Source: Oscillospiraceae bacterium Marseille-Q3528 (lineage in GTDB: Bacteria > Bacillota > Clostridia > Lachnospirales > Lachnospiraceae). Taken from it: DNA of 64,000 nucleotides. Positions 44,792 to 54,800 of the stretch are shown in pieces. The notes under the pieces are model-generated. The model was not told where the DNA came from. It ran no database searches and saw only the letters and a list, made by a program, of their open reading frames with translations. A program made the position numbers and the translations under genes. Position 1 is the stretch's first letter. Every line of letters starts with the position of its first letter. Location: the NCBI GenBank assembly GCA_018223385.1, contig JAGTTR010000008.1, positions 74,187-138,186 on the forward strand, read 5' to 3'.

Positions 44792-46498
44792 ATGAAAATC
44801 AGAAAGAAAATTGCCGGACTGATGGCAGTGATGCTCCTGGCTGTGGCGACCGTGATGCCTGTACAGGCATCACAGGTCAGCGCGGCCGGAAGTGAAGCAG
44901 TTAATGATGCAAGAAATGGTGTCCTGCAGGTAAATCTGGCGTATGTGGATCAGAATTCCCAGAGCCATGTGCTGCAGGGAGGAACCGGTTTCCTGATCGG
45001 AGATGAGACCGGTGCCGAGTACATGATCACCAATGCCCATGTGGTAAATCTGCGGGATGATGTGCGTTCTGCTGCCGGAGAGGCATTTGGGGTTGATTTC
45101 AGCAATGCCAACAATGTGAACTTACAGATTCAGGTCGTGGTAAAGCGGGATGTGTTTATCAACGCTTCCATCGTGAACCAGAGTGAGGATATGGATTTTG
45201 TCATTCTGAAGCTGGAACAGACGATTTATGACCGTTCCCCGCTGAGCATTGATGACAACGACGCAGATCTGGTGGAGACCATGCCGGTATATGCACTGGG
45301 TTTCCCGTCCGCCATTGAACTGGTGGAGGATACGCCGTTTTATGTGAGCTCTGATGTCAATATCATTAACGGTATTGTTTCTACCAAGACAAGCATTGAC
45401 GGCATCAAATACATCCGCCATAGTGCAACGATGACGGAAGGTAATTCTGGCGGCCCGCTGCTGAACAGTGACGGTGCGGTTGTGGGTGTAAATACTCTTG
45501 GTGTGGATGACACTTACTTTTATTCTTTACAGATTTCTGAGGTGACTGCAATCCTGAATGCCCTGGGCATCAATTATACTTCCGCAGAAGAGGGCAGTGC
45601 CCCGGCAGAACAGTCTGCCGCAGAAGCTACACCGGGTGCAGCAGAGACAGTATTGCCGGAACCCGCGCAGACAGAACAGCTTGACAAGACCGCATTATCC
45701 TCTCTTATTTCTGAGGTGGGGGCAATGGATCTGAGCAAGTATGACAAGACTTCTTCCGATGCACTGAACAGCGCACTGGCAGATGGACAGCTGGCGCTGA
45801 ACAATGCGTCCGCCTCCCAGGAGGATATTGATGCGGCTGTGGCTGCCATCAATACGGCGAAGGATGGACTGGTAGAGAAGAGTGGCATCTCCATGCCGCT
45901 GATTCTTGCCATTGCAGCAGGGATCGTGATCATTGTGATCGTTGTGATCGTAGCTTCTTCCAAAAAGAAGGGCAAAACCGCAGCCAGAGAGTCTGCACCG
46001 GCTATGAGCGGCAATCCGGGATATGCTGCCGGTCAGCCGTCCAGAAGTACCGCGCCCGTGTCTCATCCGGCAAGCCAGCCGTTGTCTCACAGCGCATCCG
46101 GCATGGCCGGAAGCGGGCAGACCAGTGTCCTGAATGAGGGAAGCGGAGAAACCTCTATTCTCGGAAGCGGGGAGACGAGCATTCTCGGCGCAGAGGCACC
46201 GGCAGTTGCGGCAACTCTCGTTCGCACAAAGAACGGTGAGCAGATTCAGATCAGAAAACAGATTTTCAAAGTGGGCAAGGAGCGCGTGAAGGTGGATTAC
46301 TGTATTTCAGACAATAACACCATCAGCAGAACCCATGCGCAGATTACCTATAAGAACGGCGAGTACTATATCACCGATCTGAAATCGACGAACTATACGT
46401 ACGTCAATGGCAATAAGGTTGCCGCAGATCAGGAAATGAAACTGAGAAATGGTGACAAGATCAAGCTGTCTGATGAAGAATTTGAATTCAGATGCTGA
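44792..46498 (+). CDS. Transmembrane trypsin-like protease with C-terminal FHA domain
   Basis: 568 residues from ATG 44792 (GGAGGAG upstream; the frame opens inside the previous gene). Signal peptide or N-terminal anchor (about 8-30), a HtrA-like serine protease with His83 (TNAHVV), Asp135 (DMDFVILK) and Ser219 (EGNSGGPL), a FIVAR-like helical spacer (about 298-361), one membrane helix (368-388), a Gly/Ser/Thr linker with repeated GSGETSIL, and a C-terminal FHA (about 485-568) with NTISRTHAQI and STNYTYVNG. The protease should face outward and the FHA inward, so the FHA can bind phosphothreonine made by the neighbouring kinases. No PDZ. The thrice-repeated SVLNEGSGETSIL/GSGETSIL linker itself offers phosphorylatable threonines. 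Confidence 0.88.
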   Translation: MKIRKKIAGLMAVMLLAVATVMPVQASQVSAAGSEAVNDARNGVLQVNLAYVDQNSQSHVLQGGTGFLIGDETGAEYMITNAHVVNLRDDVRSAAGEAFGVDFSNANNVNLQIQVVVKRDVFINASIVNQSEDMDFVILKLEQTIYDRSPLSIDDNDADLVETMPVYALGFPSAIELVEDTPFYVSSDVNIINGIVSTKTSIDGIKYIRHSATMTEGNSGGPLLNSDGAVVGVNTLGVDDTYFYSLQISEVTAILNALGINYTSAEEGSAPAEQSAAEATPGAAETVLPEPAQTEQLDKTALSSLISEVGAMDLSKYDKTSSDALNSALADGQLALNNASASQEDIDAAVAAINTAKDGLVEKSGISMPLILAIAAGIVIIVIVVIVASSKKKGKTAARESAPAMSGNPGYAAGQPSRSTAPVSHPASQPLSHSASGMAGSGQTSVLNEGSGETSILGSGETSILGAEAPAVAATLVRTKNGEQIQIRKQIFKVGKERVKVDYCISDNNTISRTHAQITYKNGEYYITDLKSTNYTYVNGNKVAADQEMKLRNGDKIKLSDEEFEFRC

Positions 46499-46514
46499 TA
46501 AAAAAGCGTGAGGG

Positions 46515-46538
46515 GAAGCGGCATGAAAATGCCGCTTC
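46515..46538 (+). other. Perfect hairpin between the protease-FHA and PP2C genes
   Basis: GAAGCGGCAT, loop GAAA, ATGCCGCTTC: a 10-bp perfect stem with a stable GNRA loop and no following T run. More likely an mRNA processing or stability element than a terminator. Confidence 0.6.
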
Positions 46539-46574
46539 TCTGAAATTCTCAAAAATTTGCGGGGGAAAGATTTC

Positions 46575-47342
46575 ATGAATTTTTTGACAGCAGCACATAC
46601 CGATGTGGGAATCCGAAAAAAAACCAACCAGGATTCGCTCATGGTACGGGTGGCGGATACGGAATACGGGCAGGTGTGCATGGCAGTGATATGTGACGGC
46701 ATGGGCGGCCTGTCGAAAGGAGAACTGGCCAGTGCAACGCTGATCCGCCTGTTTTCCAGCTGGTTTGAGCAGGAATTTCCGGAAATCCTGTACAGGGGGA
46801 TTTCACCGGAATATCTGAGAAGAAACTGGGAGCAGCTGCTGTATGAGACCAATTACCGACTGGGTTCTTACAGCAATCAGCATCAGGTAGTTATGGGTAC
46901 GACGGTGGCGGCGCTGCTGATCTGTGCCAATATGTATTATATCATCAATGTGGGAGATTCCAGAGTATACGAAATCACAGACCGGGTCTGCTGTCTGACC
47001 AAGGATCAGACGGTGGTACAGCGGGAAATTGACCTGGGGAACCTGACACCGGAGCAGGCCGAGCGGGATCCCAGAAGGAACGTGCTGCTGCAGTGTATCG
47101 GTGCGTCCAGTGTGATCGACCCGGAGTTTGTATTTGGTGAAGTGAGAAGGAACAGTCATTTTCTTCTGTGCAGTGACGGTTTTCGGCATGTGATCAGCAA
47201 TGAGGAGATTGGTCAGGCGCTGGGGCCGACGGCGGTCGTTTCCGAACAGCAGATGGAAGAAAATTTGAAATATATGGTTGAGTTGGACAAGTATCGCCGG
47301 GAAGAGGATAACATTTCAGGCATCCTCATCCGGGTGATGTAG
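46575..47342 (+). CDS. PP2C-family Ser/Thr protein phosphatase
   Basis: 255 residues from ATG 46575 (GGGGGAAAG upstream). Metal-binding and catalytic motifs are all present: TDVGIRKKTNQDS (Asp20), VICDGMGG (Asp41), MGTTVAALL, NVGDSRVYEI, LLCSDGFRHV and EDNISGILIRVM. No membrane segment, so cytosolic. It should reverse the phosphorylation made by the flanking kinases. 10 bp separate it from the next kinase gene. Confidence 0.94.
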   Translation: MNFLTAAHTDVGIRKKTNQDSLMVRVADTEYGQVCMAVICDGMGGLSKGELASATLIRLFSSWFEQEFPEILYRGISPEYLRRNWEQLLYETNYRLGSYSNQHQVVMGTTVAALLICANMYYIINVGDSRVYEITDRVCCLTKDQTVVQREIDLGNLTPEQAERDPRRNVLLQCIGASSVIDPEFVFGEVRRNSHFLLCSDGFRHVISNEEIGQALGPTAVVSEQQMEENLKYMVELDKYRREEDNISGILIRVM

Positions 47343-47352
47343 GAGGAACTCT

Positions 47353-48414
47353 ATGCTTGGAACAGGAGAACTGGTAAACGGACGATACAGGATTTTACAT
47401 AAAATAGGACAGGGCGGCATGAGCGTGGTCTATCTGGCCGAGGATGAACGGGATAAAAGCAGGTGGGCGATCAAGGAAGTCCGAAGAGAGGGCGTGCAGG
47501 ATTTCCGCGTGGTGGAGCAGGGTCTGATTACAGAGACCAATATGCTGAAACGATTGAACCATCCCCATCTGCCGCGGATCGTGGATGTCATCGAGGACGA
47601 AGACTGTTTTCTCATTGTGATGGATTATATTGATGGGATTTCACTGGAAAAACGGCTGAATCAGAACGGCCCGTTCCCAGAGACGGATGTGATTCGCTGG
47701 GGAAAGCAGCTGTGCGATGTGCTGGGCTATCTGCACCGGCAGCAGCCACCCATCATTTACCGGGATATGAAGCCATCCAATGTGATGCTGCAGCCCGATG
47801 GGAATGTGATGCTCATTGATTTTGGAACGGCCCGGGAATATAAGACGGGCAACCAGGAGGATACGATCAATATTGGAACGGTGGGATATGCAGCGCCCGA
47901 GCAGTATGGCGGGATGGGGCAGTCGGATGCGAGAACGGATATTTTCTGTCTCGGTGTGACGCTGTATCAGCTGGTAACGGGACAGAATCCCTGTGAACCG
48001 CCGTATCTGCTCTCTCCGATCCGGTACTGGAATGAAGCCCTTTCCCCGGAGCTGGAGGACATTATCATGAAGTGTACACAGCCGGATGCGGAGGATCGCT
48101 ATCAGAGCTGCGAGGAGCTTCTGGAAGATCTTTCCTTCGATGAGCGGCGCGGATACCCGGAGCGAAAAAAGAAGAAGCCGGGGCTGCTGGAGAAGATTTT
48201 TGCAGGAAGACTTCATCGAAGAGAAGCGGACAGAAGCCGGGAAAAGACAATCGGACAGGCTGCTTTTTCGCAGGAGATGGCAGCGCCGGAGAGCGCTTAT
48301 ATGCCGGAGGACGGGGCGGACACGGAGCTGCTGGCACCGCTGGCGTCTGCGGGTGTGGGACGGTTTGTCATTGTGAAAAGCATTACAGAAATTCATACCG
48401 AAGAAATGATATAA
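47353..48414 (+). CDS. Soluble Hanks-type Ser/Thr kinase
   Basis: 353 residues, no membrane segment. Gly loop GQGGMSVVY, Lys41, catalytic loop YRDMKPSNVML (Asp138), DFG (156-158), and APEQYGG. The kinase domain ends near 280; then a basic Lys/Arg segment (ERKKKKPG), a loose linker and an ending FVIVKSITEIHTEEMI that looks like a docking strand. Unlike PknB/PrkC it lacks PASTA and a TM helix. It is the only one of the three kinases here with a canonical DFG and the classic APEQYG activation segment, so it is the best candidate for the main active kinase. Confidence 0.92.
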   Translation: MLGTGELVNGRYRILHKIGQGGMSVVYLAEDERDKSRWAIKEVRREGVQDFRVVEQGLITETNMLKRLNHPHLPRIVDVIEDEDCFLIVMDYIDGISLEKRLNQNGPFPETDVIRWGKQLCDVLGYLHRQQPPIIYRDMKPSNVMLQPDGNVMLIDFGTAREYKTGNQEDTINIGTVGYAAPEQYGGMGQSDARTDIFCLGVTLYQLVTGQNPCEPPYLLSPIRYWNEALSPELEDIIMKCTQPDAEDRYQSCEELLEDLSFDERRGYPERKKKKPGLLEKIFAGRLHRREADRSREKTIGQAAFSQEMAAPESAYMPEDGADTELLAPLASAGVGRFVIVKSITEIHTEEMI

Positions 48415-48435
48415 GCAAAGCAGGTGGCGGCAGAA

Positions 48436-50280
48436 ATGATAAAAGTAGGCGGTGTACTGGACGACAGATACCGGGTGCTGCGGGAGCTGGGACAGGGCGG
48501 TGGCGGTATTATTTTTCAGGCCTATCATATGACCCTTCAAAAATATGTGGTCATTAAGAAAATAAAAGATGAAAAAGTGAAGGCGCTGGATGTTCGGAAA
48601 GAAGCGGATATTCTGAAAAAGCTTCATCACCCGTATCTGCCGCAGGTGTATGATTTCCTGATCGTAGACGGGGAAGTGTTTACGGTCATGGATTTCATAG
48701 ACGGACATGATCTGCGCTGGTATATGGACAGCGGCATCCTTTTCTCTGAACAGCAGCTGCTTCGGATGCTGCTGGAGCTGTGTGAGGTGCTGGAATATCT
48801 GCACGGGCAGCGGCCGCCCATCATCCATCGGGATATCAAGCCCGGGAATATTATGATCCGGGAAAATGGAGAAATCTGTCTCATTGATTTTAATATTTCT
48901 TTTTCGGAAAATGGCGGCCGGGTGGGTGGATACAGCTATTACTTCGCACCGCCGGAGCAGCTGTCAGGCAGTGGTTATGTCCCGGATGTGCGGGGCGATG
49001 TCTACAGTCTGGGTGCCACTTTTTTCTATGTGATGACCGGCGTTCGACCCCGGGAGAGCAGCCTGAAGAGCACGGTGGTAGAAACTGCTTATTCTAAGGG
49101 GCTGTTTCGCATCATTCGAAAAGCGATGGAGAAGCAGCCGGAAAAACGATACCAGAACATCGGACAGATGAGACGGGCACTGGAGCGACAGGCGGAAGGA
49201 GCCTATCGGCTGGTGAAGCCGCTGGCGGGAGCCGCAGGGCTGCTGGTGGTACTGCTTCTTGGTATGGCGCTGGTGCTTTGGAGGCGGGAAAAGCAGGAAG
49301 CATTGTTTGCCCAGCAGTACAGTGCCTATGTGCTGGCAGCGTCATCGGAAGATGGCGCAGAACGGGTGACAGACGGGCTTGAAATTCTCAACACGGAAGG
49401 CTTCGCGCGGATCCTGAAGCAGCGTCCGAAGCAGCGGGCAGTGGTGTTGGAAGAGATTGCAGACGGCTATTTTGCAGAGGAAAATTACAGCTCTGCGGCA
49501 TCTTATTATGCGGAAGCAGCGCAGATCCAGCCCGACAGTATCGGTCAGATGGCAGACGTGAGAGATCAGATTCTGGCACTGATCCGTAGTGGCAATCTGG
49601 AGGAGGCAAGGCACTGTGTGGAGGAAGATGGCAGCGGGCTGTCGAATGAGACACTGCAATATATAGAAGCGGAATTTCTCGTGGAAGAGAATGAGAAAGA
49701 GGCTGCCTTAAAGCAGATGGATCAGCTGCTGGAGAGCGGGCAGGAACGGGATCTTTTGCTGCGGTGCTGTCTGTACGGCGCCCAGTATGGCCGGGAAACA
49801 GAAGACTACGACAGAGAACTGGTTTATCTGAAACGGGCAGAGGAATATGCGGACACCCTGGAATACAACCGGAAAATCGGGGATCTGTTTCTTGATATCT
49901 GGCAGAGCGACACGAAAAAAGCACGAAAGCAGGAAGCGCTTGCCGGGGCAGAACGGTGTTATCAGAAGGTATGTCAGGTTCAGAATGCCGGATATGTGGA
50001 CAGGTTGAATCTGGCAATGATTCTGGAGATGAAGGGAAGCTACAAGGATGCGCTGGAACTGCTGAAAGCGCTGGCGCAGACAGCCCCGGAGGATTACCGG
50101 GCATACCGGGAGGCGGCATTTGCCCTGTATGGACAGGAACAGCAGAAGCCTTTGAAGAACCGGGCAAAGGAGCCCATTTTATATTATGGCAAGCTGGCAC
50201 AGCAGTATTACGGAGACCGGACAGATGATGAACAGATGGAGCAGCTGAAGGCGATGCTGGAGCGGCTGCAGGGAAAATAG
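48436..50280 (+). CDS. Membrane Ser/Thr kinase with C-terminal helical repeats (EssB-like order)
   Basis: 614 residues from ATG 48436 (AGGTGG eight bases upstream; a GTG at 48424 is also in frame). Kinase domain (about 10-250): GQGGGGIIF, Lys41, HRDIKPGN (131-138), DFN (151-153) instead of DFG, and APPEQLSG with a short activation loop lacking threonine. One membrane helix (about 259-285) leads to ~330 residues of TPR-like helices outside. Kinase-like domain, single TM and helical outer domain is exactly the order of the T7SS subunit EssB/YukC, which is a pseudokinase; here Lys and HRD are kept. Function as an EssB substitute is an inference. Confidence 0.85.
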   Translation: MIKVGGVLDDRYRVLRELGQGGGGIIFQAYHMTLQKYVVIKKIKDEKVKALDVRKEADILKKLHHPYLPQVYDFLIVDGEVFTVMDFIDGHDLRWYMDSGILFSEQQLLRMLLELCEVLEYLHGQRPPIIHRDIKPGNIMIRENGEICLIDFNISFSENGGRVGGYSYYFAPPEQLSGSGYVPDVRGDVYSLGATFFYVMTGVRPRESSLKSTVVETAYSKGLFRIIRKAMEKQPEKRYQNIGQMRRALERQAEGAYRLVKPLAGAAGLLVVLLLGMALVLWRREKQEALFAQQYSAYVLAASSEDGAERVTDGLEILNTEGFARILKQRPKQRAVVLEEIADGYFAEENYSSAASYYAEAAQIQPDSIGQMADVRDQILALIRSGNLEEARHCVEEDGSGLSNETLQYIEAEFLVEENEKEAALKQMDQLLESGQERDLLLRCCLYGAQYGRETEDYDRELVYLKRAEEYADTLEYNRKIGDLFLDIWQSDTKKARKQEALAGAERCYQKVCQVQNAGYVDRLNLAMILEMKGSYKDALELLKALAQTAPEDYRAYREAAFALYGQEQQKPLKNRAKEPILYYGKLAQQYYGDRTDDEQMEQLKAMLERLQGK

Positions 50281-50291
50281 GGGAGAACAGG

Positions 50292-51869
50292 ATGAGCACA
50301 CAGAACCGTTATCAGGACAATCTGGAAAAGGAAAGAGAACAAAACAAAAGAAAGAAGCGCCGCCTGGCCCTCGGACTTGGTGTGGGGGTGCTTGTGCTGG
50401 CTGCTGCGGGCTGGTTTCTTTTATCCGGGACGATCTCTGAGAAACGCTACGCCCAGCGGATGCGGGAGGGCAATCAGTATCTGATCGCTATGGACTATGA
50501 CGCTGCGGAGATCGCCTATCAGCGGGCACTGGAAGAACAGCCGGAGGAACCGGAAGCCTATGAGAAGCTTGCCAGTATCTATATTGCCCAGAACCGCTAT
50601 GAAGAGGCCGGGGAGCTACTGGTATCCGGTATCCGCAAAACCAATGCGCAGTCGCTGATCAAAACCTATGAGAGGGTTTCTCTTGTGCTGGATACGATGG
50701 GAGAAGAGGATCTGGCAGCGGGCAGTTTGTCTGCAGATGATCTGCTTCGGATTTCCCAGAACCTGACGGTGGATGTTTCGATGTACGATGTGGTTGCCTC
50801 TTATACGTATCAGGATTACGTGCGTGCCTATGGGAAGCCTGTGACGGCAGAGGCCAATGCCTACCGGGGAAAGGATGTAAGATTTGACGGATTCCCGGGA
50901 ACGGTGTGTTTTCGGCATGCCTCGTACGGGTATGACCGGGCAGACGCGGTGACCTTTGAAAATCTGTCGGATGTGATCGGCAATTACAGAGGCGCTGCCA
51001 GTGGCGCCAGCCTGGAAGCTCTGTTCGGATGCAGCCGTCAGATCACGGCGGCCGATCGAAATGGGGAAAAACAGTATTATGTATCTTTTGTTTACCATGG
51101 CTGTACACTGACTGTAGAAAGTGATGCCAATGGGGATATTTATGGCAATGCGGCCAATGTGCTCTGCCCTAATGCTGTGGATGAGGACGAGGAAGATACA
51201 AAAACACAGCGGACGGCGGCAGGATATGTTATTAATGCGGTAAACGGCGGCGGTGTGCAGGCGTCCCTTCGTTTTATCAGCGGCGGACGCTATGGAAAGA
51301 CGGCAGCTGAAGGTTCCGCCAGTGGAGACGGCAGTTTTTCCATACAGGTGGCGCCGGGACAGTATACGGTGGAGATCCGGGCGGCAGGCTTTATCACCGC
51401 CTACGAAGAGATCAGTGTGCCTGAGGGGACAGATGCAAAAGGGCTTAATTTTACCATCTCCCCGGAACTGGAGGAAGGAGAGATCCGTATTGTCCTGACC
51501 TGGGGCGCAAGACCGGTGGATCTGGATGCCCATCTGGAGGGAACCGGCTCCGGCGGACAGAGTGTGGACATATCTTTTGCACATATGAGTGTGGCGAATG
51601 TGGCAGATCTGGATATTGATGACCGGTCGGGGTATGGGCCGGAGACGGTGACGATCCACGATGTGGGCGGCAGTTATACGTTCCGGGTTCATAATTATTC
51701 GTTTGATTATGACAGTGTGCCCATGTCGCAGTCCGGCGCAATGGTGAAGATATACCGCTCCGGCGATAGCGCGCCGGTGACTTATACCCTTCCTGCCGGA
51801 GACGGAATCTGGTGGAACGTGTGCCGGATCAGTGGCGGCAGTGTCACGCCTGTAAATACGCTGCAATAG
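50292..51869 (+). CDS. Membrane TPR protein with carboxypeptidase-regulatory and YfaP-like domains
   Basis: 525 residues. Basic cytosolic N-terminus (RKKRR), one membrane helix (about 27-45), two TPR-like units (MREGNQYLIAMDYDAAEIAYQRAL, AYEKLASIYIAQNRYEEAGELL), an unassigned middle part, a carboxypeptidase-regulatory beta-sandwich (about 325-400, GYVINAVNGGGVQASLRF) and a YfaP-like module (about 395-525, IRIVLTWGARPVDLDAHLEG...DIDDRSGYGPETVTIHD). Mostly outside the membrane. 11 bp after the kinase gene, so likely a partner of it. Exact role unknown; a wall-side part of the secretion machine is plausible. Confidence 0.7.
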   Translation: MSTQNRYQDNLEKEREQNKRKKRRLALGLGVGVLVLAAAGWFLLSGTISEKRYAQRMREGNQYLIAMDYDAAEIAYQRALEEQPEEPEAYEKLASIYIAQNRYEEAGELLVSGIRKTNAQSLIKTYERVSLVLDTMGEEDLAAGSLSADDLLRISQNLTVDVSMYDVVASYTYQDYVRAYGKPVTAEANAYRGKDVRFDGFPGTVCFRHASYGYDRADAVTFENLSDVIGNYRGAASGASLEALFGCSRQITAADRNGEKQYYVSFVYHGCTLTVESDANGDIYGNAANVLCPNAVDEDEEDTKTQRTAAGYVINAVNGGGVQASLRFISGGRYGKTAAEGSASGDGSFSIQVAPGQYTVEIRAAGFITAYEEISVPEGTDAKGLNFTISPELEEGEIRIVLTWGARPVDLDAHLEGTGSGGQSVDISFAHMSVANVADLDIDDRSGYGPETVTIHDVGGSYTFRVHNYSFDYDSVPMSQSGAMVKIYRSGDSAPVTYTLPAGDGIWWNVCRISGGSVTPVNTLQ

Positions 51870-51892
51870 GTTTGCTTACATAGGGGGAATCA

Positions 51893-54800
51893 ATGAAAAC
51901 GGTAATTATCGCATGGGCTAAATATGGCATGCAGGAATTCTTTTTGCCGGGAATTCACAATGCCGATCACCGGATCCATTTTGAAAAAGAGATGTTTCGG
52001 CTGGAGGAAGATCTGGATGTAAGGCTGGAAATTTATGATGAGGAATGGCGCATTTTCCCGGACGAGACATATGTGGTAAAAAATGAGCGGGAACCGCAGA
52101 GCAATCAGCTGGAAGACGGGAGCCTGTATACGCTGGCACCTGTGCAGGGACATGTGAAGCTGTCCCTGCTGGTTGTCCAGAAGGAGAATCTGCAGGTGGG
52201 CTGCCGGAAATACGATGTCTCCAGGCTGAGGCGTTTTTGTGTGGGGAGCAGTGAAAATAACCAGCTTCGGTATATTTTTCAGAATTACATATCACGGGAG
52301 CACGCCCTGTTCGTCAGACAGAACGGTTCCTGGACCGTCTATGACCAAAGCGGCAACGGGACGTTCGTCAATGGGCGGCGGGTGAAGGAAAGCCAGCGGC
52401 TGCGGTTTGGTGACAGTGTGGTGCTTTTTGGCCTGAAGCTCATCTGTCTGGGAGATCTGTTTGCCTGTTCGGTGGTAGGCGGTTCCCTGGAAGCAGAACT
52501 GCTGCCGGTTGTGGAAATACCGCAGGAGAGAGGGATCGGAGAACCGGAAAAAGAGAAAAAGAAGCGATATTACAAGAGCGCGCCCCGGACGATAGAACCG
52601 CTGTTTACGGATGCCATCGAGATTGAAGGGCCGCCCGCGAAAAAACAGAGGAAGCGAAAGCCGTTGCTTCTGACCATCGGGCCTTCTTTTACCATGGTGA
52701 TTCCCATGGCACTTGGCAGCGTGCTGGCGATTGTCGCTTCCCGTTCAGGGAGTGCTGGCAGCAGCGCGTTTATGTATACAGGACTTGTGACGGCCATGGG
52801 CTCTGCCGGGTTTGGGGTTCTGTGGGCTGTGAAAAATATGCGGTATGCGGCGGAGGAAGCAAAAGAGGAGGAGGCACTTCGCTGCGAAACGTATGGGCAG
52901 TATATTGCCGGTAAGACAGAAGAGATCCGACGGGTATATGAGGAAAATCGGAGGGGCATGTTTTTCAATCATCCATCTGGCGAGGAGTGCTGTCAGGTGT
53001 CTGATGCGGAAGGTTTGCTCTGGAACCGCAACCCGCTGCAGGAGGATTTCCTGACCGTCCGGTTGGGGCAGGGAACGGTGCCTTTTCAGGGAAGGATTGA
53101 GGTTCCGAAACCGAAGTTTGAAATGTTTTATGACGAGCTGACAGAGAAACCGGCCATGGTGAAAGATCATTTTATCATGCTGTATCAGGTGCCGATCTGT
53201 TTGAATCTTCTGCAGTATCCCATGGTGGGGGTGATCGGGGGAAGCCGGAAGATCGGGGCCTATATCGTCATCAGAAATATCATCGCGCAGCTTGCCGCAA
53301 ATACTTCCTATACGGATGTCAAAATGATTTTTATCTATGATGGCAGTCGCGGGGTGGAGAGAAAGCGCTGGGAATTTGTGAAATGGCTGCCGCATGTCTG
53401 GTCAGAGGATATGAAGACCCGGTATATCGCCCAGACGAAGGCAGATGTGGGCGATATCAGCTTTTCCCTGGGAACGGTGCTCAGAAGCCGGGCGGAGGAA
53501 GCTGTGCAGACGGTGGAGAAACAGAATATCCCCAGGCCCTGGTATGTGTTGTTTCTGATCAGCCCGGAAATGCTGGAAGGAGAACTGATCAGCCGTTATG
53601 TGACAAAGCCCCGGTCTGCATACGGACTGACCACCTTCTGGCTGGGGGAACGGTATGAGGATCTGCCGAACAACTGCGTGGAGATCATTCAGCGTGACGG
53701 TGCCGGAACAGGGATGTTCCATGTCTATGAGGGGCGGGATCGTTTTACGCCCATCAGCTTTGATACGGTGAGCAGCGATTCTCTGCGGACACTGGCACAG
53801 CGGGTGTGCGGTTTGCGGGTGGCAGAGGAAGACCGCAGCGGCGGCATCCCTACAGACATTGATTTTCTGGAAATGTACCATGTGTCCTCTGTGGAGGAGC
53901 TGCACATCCTGCAGCGCTGGAAGAAGAACAAAGTGTATGAGAGTATGCGGGTTCTGGTGGGACAGAAGAATGGTGCCCAGGGCTGTTATCTGGATATCCA
54001 CGAAAAATATCATGGCCCCCATGGGCTGGTGGCAGGCACCACCGGTTCCGGTAAAAGTGAATCGCTGCAGACGTATATCCTTTCCCTGGCTGTGAATTTT
54101 AGCCCGGACGACGTGGCCTTTTTTATCATTGATTTCAAGGGCGGCGGTATGGCGAACCTGTTTACGGGTCTGCCACATCTGGCAGGGCAGATTTCCAATC
54201 TGTCGGGCAATCAGGTGCATCGTGCCATGGTTTCCATCAAAAGTGAAAACCGGAGGCGGCAGAAGATTTTCAATGACCACAGTGTGAACAACATCAACAG
54301 CTATACTAGGCTATATAAAAACGGAGAAGCGGCAGTGCCCATTCCTCATCTGCTCATTATCATTGATGAGTTTGCAGAGCTGAAACGGGAAGAGCCGGAT
54401 TTCATGAAAGAGCTGATCAGTGTGGCGCAGGTGGGACGAAGCCTTGGGGTACATCTGATCCTGGCGACACAGAAACCAGAAGGAACTGTGGATGATAACA
54501 TCTGGAGCAACACAAAATTCAGATGGTGTCTGCGGGTACAGGATAAAAAGGACAGTATGGGCATGCTGCACCGGCCGGATGCGGCATATATCACCCAGGC
54601 GGGCCGTGGGTATCTGCAGGTGGGCAATGATGAAATTTTTGAATTGTTCCAGTCGGGCTACAGCGGCGCGGTATATGAGAAAGGAACCGGTGCCGGGGAG
54701 AACATCGCGGAGATGATCACTATTACCGGTAAGAAGGTCATGACAGGAAGCCGCACGAAGCGGGAACACAGAGAAGCACAGAAAAGAAAATGGTATGAGG

